Assembly: GCA_023424725.1 (NCBI GenBank)
Contig: JAFADQ010000163.1
Span: forward strand, 1 to 6,336
Reading direction: 5' to 3'
DNA from: Bacteroidota bacterium
Lineage (GTDB): Bacteria; Bacteroidota; Bacteroidia; Cytophagales; Hymenobacteraceae
Length of the DNA: 6,336 nt
The position numbers were made by a program, and so were the translations under genes. Below are positions 1 through 4,637 of the stretch, piece after piece. The notes below the pieces were generated by a model, which saw only the letters and a program-made list of their open reading frames with translations, did not search any database and was not told the DNA's origin. Positions within the stretch are counted from its first letter, which is position 1. Every line of letters begins with the position of its first letter.

Positions 1-6
1 TATTGA

Positions 7-145
7 GTAGTGCGTATTGCGTAGTGCGACGCCCAGTTTGGTAGAAATCAGCGTAAATTTAACTGTTTATCCCAAAAGTAAGCTTCACAATTGGTTGTTC
101 GTTGTCTCTAAAACAGTCGCACTACGCAATACGCAATACGCTGTA
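7..145. repeat. Long inverted repeat with tandem-heptamer arms (MITE-like or REP-like)
   Basis: Positions 11-30 are the exact reverse complement of 116-135. The match extends to 7-30 / 116-139 with a single mismatch at 10/136. The loop between the arms is 85 bp (31-115) and shows no coding potential. Each arm is built of 7-bp units: TGCGTAT, TGCGTAG, TGCGACG on the left (11-31) and CGCACTA, CGCAATA, CGCAATA, CGCTGTA on the right (118-145). The element lies 9 bp beyond the rbfA stop codon. No flanking target-site duplication is evident. The left end is close to the window edge, so more heptamers could lie outside. The arms and heptamers are read directly; a non-autonomous mobile element is an inference. 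The loop is too long for a classical intrinsic terminator. Confidence 0.75.
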
Positions 146-153
146 CATGACGA

Positions 154-540
154 TCAATCTTCCTCTTCCTCGTTCTTCTCTTCCGGTGCGGGCGGTATAT
201 CGAGGCCCGATATGAGCTTGTCCATTTTGGCGGCGTACTCGGCGGTGTCGTCCAGATAAAACTGCAGCTCGGGTATTATGCGTACCTGGGTTTTTATGCG
301 CTGGGCCAGCAGGTGCCGTATGGTTTTGGTGTGCGTTTTTATTTCGGCCATGCTTGCCTTGGCATCTTTGGTTACCATCAGGCTCAGGTATACCTTTGCG
401 GCACCCAAATCTGGCGATACGCGCACAGTGGTTACGCTTACATACACACCGCTAAAAAGGTGCGAAGTTTCGCGCTGAAATATATCGGCCAGCTCTTTTT
501 GCAGCAGCCTTGAGTATTTTTGTTGACGTGTACTTTCCAT
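154..540 (-). CDS. rbfA: Ribosome-binding factor A (30S subunit maturation)
   Basis: This 128-residue cytoplasmic protein starts at ATG (540-538) and ends at TGA. RbfA binds the 30S ribosomal subunit, assists late 16S rRNA 5'-end maturation and is needed for cold adaptation. The family pattern is clear. An N-terminal helix carries LQKELADIF (residues 13-21). The central strands carry VRVSPDLGAAKVYLS (39-53), followed by a helix with RHLLAQRIK (75-83). The closing strand region carries PELQFYLDDTAEYAAKMD (90-107). Together these form the type-II KH-like fold, roughly residues 5-112. The last ~13 residues are a strongly acidic tail (EEKNEEEED) that is probably disordered. Length is normal for the family. 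There is no recognisable Shine-Dalgarno sequence before the ATG, as is common in Bacteroidota. The gene is transcribed away from the membrane-protein gene at 634 and runs into the inverted repeat at 7-145. The identification is firm. Confidence 0.96.
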   Translation of the reverse strand: MESTRQQKYSRLLQKELADIFQRETSHLFSGVYVSVTTVRVSPDLGAAKVYLSLMVTKDAKASMAEIKTHTKTIRHLLAQRIKTQVRIIPELQFYLDDTAEYAAKMDKLISGLDIPPAPEEKNEEEED

Positions 541-633
541 AGAAAAGACAAATATGCGCTAAATTTCCAATTTTTGTACTAATAAGAGCTGTAATGCCCG
601 ATATTGCTGCCGTAAGAGCATAATTTTTTATTT
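541..633. promoter_or_regulatory. Divergent promoter region between rbfA and the membrane-protein gene
   Basis: This 93-bp A/T-rich gap separates two divergently transcribed genes, so both promoters are expected here unless one lies inside a coding sequence. I found no exact match to the Bacteroidota -7 element TAnnTTTG on either strand. The nearest candidates are CATATTTG on the minus strand (556-549, toward rbfA) and AATTTTTG on the plus strand (569-576). Each has one mismatch and no well-spaced -33 TTG. The promoter function is therefore inferred from gene layout only. Confidence 0.35.
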
Positions 634-2046
634 GTGATCAATTTTTTCAGAGGGAATTACCCGTCCCGGCTTTTTGCGCTGCTGATTTTGTTTTTTCTGC
701 TGCGGGTGCCGTTGTTGCTTTTTGGCGTACCTCTTACCACCGCCGACCTGCACCATTTTCTGATAGGCGAGCGCATGGCCGATGGGTTTAGCCTTTACAG
801 CCAGATTTACGACCCGGTAGCTCCTTTATCGGCGGCGGTTTTCTGGGTTATAGATTTGCTGGCCGGCCGGGCAGATGATGTTTATTTGGCGCTCGGGTCG
901 GGGCTGTTGCTTGTTCAGGCGCTGCGCATCAACACTATTTTTAATCGTAACAAAGTTCACCCCGAAAAAAGTTATTTGCCCGCCATTGTGTACGTGCTGG
1001 CCGGCAGCATTTTTTTTGAGTACGACCGCGTTTCGCCTATGTTGCTTGGCGTTACCTGCCTGGTGTTCGCGCTTTCTTATTTTTCGTCTTTTTCTGAGGG
1101 CGGCGATAACAGCAACCAGAGTTTTAAAGGCGGCTTACTGCTTGGCCTTGCCGCGCTGTTTTACCTGCCCATGGTGTGGTATCTGGCGGTGGGCGTGTTC
1201 GCGATTATGTATTTCGCTTCTCATTCTTTCCGGAACGTGCTGTTGTTGCTGGTGGCGTTTTTGTTTCCGTTTGCCATTGCCGGCACCTATTATTTGTATA
1301 CCGATGCGCTTAATCAGTTTTTAACCTACCACATTGCCGAGGCCGCGTTGCTTGGCCGTGGCCGTTTGCTGCCGGTTAACGATTTGTTGCTCTTGCTTTG
1401 GCCCATGCTGCTGTTGCTGCTGGCCGCGTTTTTTCAGTTATATGCCGAGAGCTCTTCGCTAAATTTCAGGGTGCGGTTTCAGCAATTAATGGTGTTGTGG
1501 CTGCTGGTGTCGGTGCCGGTAATTATGTCGGGAGGTGTGGTGTCGGTGCGCTCGTACGCGGTGCTGCTGCCGGCGGTGGCGTATTTCAGCATGCAGGCAT
1601 TTGCGGTGCGTAAACCCGTCTGGATTTCAGAAACCTTGTTTTGGATAATTGCAGTTGGCGTGGTTTGGTCGCGGTACGGGCATTTTTTGGCCTCCGCAGG
1701 TTTGTATGCTATCGATACTTCTAACCTTGTTGTTTCAGAAAATCCTTACCCCGCAATCAGAAACAAAAAGGTGCTGGTGCTGGGCGATAACCAAAGTGTT
1801 TTCCTTCAGAATAAACCCGCTACTCCTTATCTGCACTGGCCCATTGCCGCCAAAGATTTCGGGAACATAAGCAGCTACAATTCCATCTACAGAATAGATA
1901 AAAACATAAGAGCCGATATGCCCGATGTTATTGTAGATGAAAACGGTTTAATGCCGAAGCTGCACTATCATTTGCCTGTATTAATGAATGAGTTTAAGGC
2001 TGTGGATGGCAAAAAAGTGTGGATTAGAAAGGAAACCGCAGATTAA
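634..2046 (+). CDS. Polytopic membrane protein, GT-C glycosyltransferase-like, function unknown
   Basis: The predicted product is 470 residues with about ten hydrophobic segments (roughly 11-31, 63-77, 84-98, 116-128, 134-150, 165-195, 200-221, 249-269, 284-320, 331-346). A soluble C-terminal domain of ~110 residues follows (about 360-470). The first non-membrane loop has an acidic residue in TTADLHHFLIGERM (D38) followed by GFSLYSQIYDPVAPLSAAVFW. This resembles the 'G..pY.d..d..pP' region after TM1 of GT-C enzymes that use polyprenyl-linked sugar donors, so D38 would be a candidate catalytic residue. That resemblance is weak and read by eye. The start is GTG at 634, because an in-frame TAA lies at 613-615 and the first ATG is only at residue 48, inside the conserved loop. 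No good ribosome binding site is seen. The gene appears monocistronic, ending in strong terminators at 2057-2146. It could instead be one of the uncharacterised membrane DUF families of Bacteroidota. Confidence 0.8.
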   Translation: MINFFRGNYPSRLFALLILFFLLRVPLLLFGVPLTTADLHHFLIGERMADGFSLYSQIYDPVAPLSAAVFWVIDLLAGRADDVYLALGSGLLLVQALRINTIFNRNKVHPEKSYLPAIVYVLAGSIFFEYDRVSPMLLGVTCLVFALSYFSSFSEGGDNSNQSFKGGLLLGLAALFYLPMVWYLAVGVFAIMYFASHSFRNVLLLLVAFLFPFAIAGTYYLYTDALNQFLTYHIAEAALLGRGRLLPVNDLLLLLWPMLLLLLAAFFQLYAESSSLNFRVRFQQLMVLWLLVSVPVIMSGGVVSVRSYAVLLPAVAYFSMQAFAVRKPVWISETLFWIIAVGVVWSRYGHFLASAGLYAIDTSNLVVSENPYPAIRNKKVLVLGDNQSVFLQNKPATPYLHWPIAAKDFGNISSYNSIYRIDKNIRADMPDVIVDENGLMPKLHYHLPVLMNEFKAVDGKKVWIRKETAD

Positions 2047-2056
2047 ACGCATTACG

Positions 2057-2095
2057 CAGATCGGGGCGAACCGCATTCGCCCTGTATCTGTTTTT
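2057..2095 (+). terminator. Intrinsic terminator of the membrane-protein gene
   Basis: A G/C-rich stem pairs GGGCGAA (2064-2070) with TTCGCCC (2076-2082) around a 5-nt CCGCA loop. It continues with a G:T and a C:G pair, skips one bulged T (2085), and then pairs CAGAT (2057-2061) with ATCTG (2086-2090). A run of five T (2091-2095) follows at once. This begins 11 bases after the stop codon at 2044-2046 and is a textbook Rho-independent terminator for plus-strand transcription. Confidence 0.85.
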
Positions 2096-2096
2096 A

Positions 2097-2146
2097 AAAA
2101 ATTACCCTGCAATTGCCGTTTTTTTGGCCTTTGCAGGGTAATTTTT
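2097..2146. terminator. Bidirectional terminator between convergent genes
   Basis: A perfect 16-bp inverted repeat pairs 2097-2112 with 2131-2146 (core ATTACCCTGCA / TGCAGGGTAAT). An 18-nt loop can itself form a small GCC/GGC stem. The stem has A-runs on its left and T-runs on its right, so each strand reads a hairpin followed by U residues. It lies between the plus-strand membrane-protein gene and minus-strand mutB, and can stop transcripts from both sides. For mutB it would be the main terminator, about 70 bases past the stop codon. Confidence 0.85.
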
Positions 2147-2167
2147 GCAGCGTAATCGTGCTAGAAG

Positions 2168-2198
2168 GCAGAGACAAGGCAATGCCATTGTCTCTACA
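2168..2198. repeat. REP-like palindrome next to the mutB 3' end
   Basis: AGAGACAA (2170-2177) is the exact reverse complement of TTGTCTCT (2188-2195). Inside, GGC (2178-2180) can pair with GCC (2184-2186) around a 3-nt loop, leaving A2187 bulged. On the minus strand the hairpin begins with GTAG (2197-2194), the tetranucleotide that typically precedes REP hairpins recognised by RAYT transposases. No T-run follows, so it is a poor terminator. Classification as a REP family member is inferred from shape and the GTAG lead; copy number cannot be seen here. Confidence 0.55.
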
Positions 2199-2212
2199 GT
2201 TGAATTTGCAGA

Positions 2213-4348
2213 TTATTCCGCCATCAGCTTATCTAAAATCTTTTGCGCGGCTACCGAAATAATCGTTCCCGGGCCGAAAATGCCTGCCACTCCGGCATCG
2301 TACAGAAACTGGTAATCCTGGGCAGGAATTACGCCGCCGGCAATTACCAGAATATCTTCGCGGCCAAGTTTTTTCAGCTCGGCTATTAACTGCGGCACCA
2401 GCGTTTTATGGCCGGCCGCGAGCGAAGAAACTCCCACCACGTGCACGTCGTTCTCGGCGGCTTGTAAGGCTGCTTCGGCTGGTGTCTGGAACAATGGTCC
2501 AATGTCAACATCAAAACCTAAATCGGCGAAGGAAGTGGCGATTACTTTGGCGCCGCGGTCGTGGCCGTCCTGGCCCATTTTGGCTACCATAATGCGGGGG
2601 CGGCGGCCTTCTGTTTCGGCAAAACGGTTGGCGGTTTCGCGGGCTAATCTAAAGTTTTCGTCGTCGGTCACTTCGCTGCTGTAAACTCCTGAAATTGCTC
2701 TTATTACGGCTTTGTGGCGGCCATACACTTTTTCTAAGGCGTAAGAAATCTCACCTAAAGAACATCTAACCCTGGCCGCTTTTACAGAAAGATCAAGTAA
2801 GTTTCCTTCTCCGGTTTGGGCTGCTTTGGTTAAGGCATCAAGCGCATGATCTACTTCCTGCTGATTGCGGTTGGCGCGCAGATCTGCCAGCCTCTGCAAC
2901 TGAGCTTCGCGTACGGCGGCATTATCAACATCCAGAATCTCTATTTCCTGCTCGTCGTCTGTCCGGAATTTATTTACGCCAACTATAATGTCTTTCCCGG
3001 CATCTATGCGGGCTTGTTTGCGGGCAGCGGCTTCTTCAATCCTCATTTTCGGCAGGCCTGTTTCTATCGCTTTCGCCATTCCGCCCAGCTCTTCTACTTC
3101 CTGTATTAATGCCCAGGCTTTGTGCGCAAGTTCGTGCGTAAGGGTTTCTACATAATAAGAGCCACCCCAGGGGTCTACAGTATCGGTAATGCGGGTTTCG
3201 TTCTGGATATAAAGCTGGGTGTTGCGGGCAATACGGGCCGAGAAATCGGTCGGTAAGGCAATTGCTTCATCCAAAGCATTTGTGTGCAGGCTTTGTGTTC
3301 CACCTAAAGCCGCGGCCATCGCTTCTATACAGGTACGGGCCACATTGTTGAACGGGTCTTGCTCGGTAAGGCTCCAGCCCGATGTTTGGCAGTGCGTGCG
3401 CAGGGCCATGCTTTTCGGGTTCTGCGGATCGAATTGCTTTACCAGCTTCGCCCACAGCATCCGGGCGGCGCGCATCTTGGCAATCTCCATAAAATGGTTC
3501 ATGCCGATGGCCCAGAAAAACGACAATCGCGGCGCGAAATCGTCTATCTTCATTCCGGCTTTTAGTCCGGTGCGGATGTATTCTAACCCATCGGCCAGTG
3601 TGTACGCCAGCTCCAGATCTGCGGTAGCTCCGGCTTCCTGCATGTGGTAGCCCGAGATGGAGATGGAGTTGAATTTGGGCATATTCTGGGCCGTGTACGC
3701 GAAAATATCGGCGATAATGCGCATGCTCGGCTCGGGCGGGTAGATGTAGGTATTGCGCACCATAAACTCCTTCAGAATATCGTTCTGAATGGTTCCGGTA
3801 AGCTGTTCCGGTTTTACGCCCTGTTCTTCGGCGGCCACGATATAAAACGCCAAAATGGGCAATACAGCACCGTTCATTGTCATAGAAACCGACATTTTAT
3901 CCAGCGGAATCTGATCGAACAAGATCTTCATGTCCAGAATAGAATCGATGGCCACACCGGCTTTGCCCACATCGCCCACTACGCGCGGGTGGTCGGAGTC
4001 GTAACCGCGGTGCGTGGCAAGATCAAACGCGACGGACAGGCCTTTTTGACCGGCGGCGAGGTTGCGGCGGTAGAAGGCATTGCTTTCTTCGGCGGTGCTG
4101 AAACCGGCATATTGACGTATCGTCCAGGGGTTGCGCACATACATAGAGCCGTAGGGGCCACGTAAATAGGGCGGCAATCCGGCGGCAAAACCAAGGTGCT
4201 CAAAATGCTCTACATCTTGTTTGGTGTAAAAACTTTTGAGCTTTATCTGCTCGGCGGTTTTCCAGGTGGTGGCTTGGTTGGGCTGTTGTGCCCCGTTTTC
4301 TGCCTTTACCAGGTCTTTATAATTGAGTTTGCTGAAATCTGGTTTCAT
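2213..4348 (-). CDS. mutB: Methylmalonyl-CoA mutase large (catalytic) subunit
   Basis: This is the adenosylcobalamin-dependent cytoplasmic mutase that interconverts succinyl-CoA and (R)-methylmalonyl-CoA. The 711-residue protein has a CoA-binding TIM-barrel domain (about 40-550) and a C-terminal cobalamin domain (about 582-711). Barrel hallmarks include LRGPYGSMYVRNPWTIRQYAG near residue 62, the active-site SGYHMQEAGA (232-241, containing the Tyr-His pair), RTHCQTSGWSL (~317) and DPWGGSYYVE (~392). The cobalamin domain has DGHDRG (594-599, giving the lower axial His of DxHxxG), KMGQ just before it, SLAAGH (642-647) and the GG of VIAGGV. I chose ATG at 4348-4346, which gives MKPDFSKLNYKD, the usual family N-terminus. 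A TTG at 4387-4385 would add 13 residues unlike the family. Length is typical. It follows mutA on the same strand after a repeat-filled 289-bp spacer. No meaB chaperone gene is in the window. Confidence 0.97.
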   Translation of the reverse strand: MKPDFSKLNYKDLVKAENGAQQPNQATTWKTAEQIKLKSFYTKQDVEHFEHLGFAAGLPPYLRGPYGSMYVRNPWTIRQYAGFSTAEESNAFYRRNLAAGQKGLSVAFDLATHRGYDSDHPRVVGDVGKAGVAIDSILDMKILFDQIPLDKMSVSMTMNGAVLPILAFYIVAAEEQGVKPEQLTGTIQNDILKEFMVRNTYIYPPEPSMRIIADIFAYTAQNMPKFNSISISGYHMQEAGATADLELAYTLADGLEYIRTGLKAGMKIDDFAPRLSFFWAIGMNHFMEIAKMRAARMLWAKLVKQFDPQNPKSMALRTHCQTSGWSLTEQDPFNNVARTCIEAMAAALGGTQSLHTNALDEAIALPTDFSARIARNTQLYIQNETRITDTVDPWGGSYYVETLTHELAHKAWALIQEVEELGGMAKAIETGLPKMRIEEAAARKQARIDAGKDIIVGVNKFRTDDEQEIEILDVDNAAVREAQLQRLADLRANRNQQEVDHALDALTKAAQTGEGNLLDLSVKAARVRCSLGEISYALEKVYGRHKAVIRAISGVYSSEVTDDENFRLARETANRFAETEGRRPRIMVAKMGQDGHDRGAKVIATSFADLGFDVDIGPLFQTPAEAALQAAENDVHVVGVSSLAAGHKTLVPQLIAELKKLGREDILVIAGGVIPAQDYQFLYDAGVAGIFGPGTIISVAAQKILDKLMAE

Positions 4349-4400
4349 AAACTTTGGTTTTAATGGTTGGTCAGAACCAGGATTCAAATGATTTTAATGA

Positions 4401-4464
4401 TGGACTTTGATTTTTATCCTTTTCATCAAAGTCTTTCATTTCATCAGTTGCATCATAGTTCAAA
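4401..4464. repeat. Intergenic repeat copy A with internal hairpin
   Basis: This ~64-bp A/T-rich unit is a degenerate direct copy of 4572-4636, alignable along its whole length with one indel. Its internal stem pairs GACTTTGAT (4403-4411) with ATCAAAGTC (4425-4433) across a 13-nt loop. It ends with ATCATAGTTCAA (4452-4463), identical to the end of copy B. It lies in the mutA-mutB spacer, starting 53 bp upstream of the mutB ATG. The pairing is directly visible; its function is unknown. Confidence 0.75.
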
Positions 4465-4466
4465 AA

Positions 4467-4484
4467 TCAGGTTTGGAAACCTGA
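4467..4484. repeat. Short perfect palindrome with TTGGAA centre (first of a pair)
   Basis: TCAGGTTT (4467-4474) and AAACCTGA (4477-4484) form a perfect 8-bp stem separated by GG. No T-run follows on either strand, so it is unlikely to be an intrinsic terminator. It is paired with a second palindrome of the same central design 8 bp away (4493-4516). Confidence 0.7.
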
Positions 4485-4492
4485 AGTGGGAC

Positions 4493-4516
4493 GTTCTTAG
4501 CTTGGAAGCTAAGAAC
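4493..4516. repeat. Short perfect palindrome with TTGGAA centre (second of a pair)
   Basis: GTTCTTAGCTT (4493-4503) and AAGCTAAGAAC (4506-4516) form a perfect 11-bp stem separated by GG. This is the strongest hairpin in the mutA-mutB spacer. Its centre, CTTGGAAG, repeats the TTGGAA core of the palindrome at 4467-4484. No T-run follows on either strand. The two-hairpin layout resembles REP doublets (BIMEs), which is an inference. Confidence 0.75.
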
Positions 4517-4570
4517 AGAGCGCTGCTAAAAACAAATTTTGTCTGAACGTTGATGTGAATGAATTTTATG

Positions 4571-4636
4571 TTGAACTATGATTTTTAAGCTTTTCATCAT
4601 AGTATTTTCATTTTACCATTTCTATCATAGTTCAAA
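4571..4636. repeat. Intergenic repeat copy B with internal hairpin
   Basis: This is the second copy of the ~65-bp unit, ending one base from the mutA stop codon. ACTATGAT (4575-4582) pairs with ATCATAGT (4596-4603) across a 13-nt loop, at the same geometry as copy A. Relative to copy A, T4407:A4429 has become A4578:T4600, so pairing is kept. The first arm also matches the unit's end: TTGAACTATGAT (4571-4582) is the exact reverse complement of ATCATAGTTCAA (4624-4635), which offers an alternative longer-range stem. Confidence 0.75.
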
Positions 4637-4637
4637 C

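Noticed and set aside
875..1870. Plus-strand frames at 875-1324, 1398-1613 and 1649-1870
   Set aside because: They lie in another frame of the membrane-protein gene. Their Cys/Trp-rich or low-complexity translations are typical of shadow frames.
3219..4203. Several open frames of 62-173 codons on both strands within the mutB region, including a plus-strand frame at 3644-4165
   Set aside because: They are shadows of mutB, whose minus-strand protein is conserved throughout. Their translations resemble no family and have skewed composition.
4493..4516. The 11-bp hairpin as an intrinsic terminator between mutA and mutB
   Set aside because: No U-run follows on either strand, so it does not fit the intrinsic terminator pattern.
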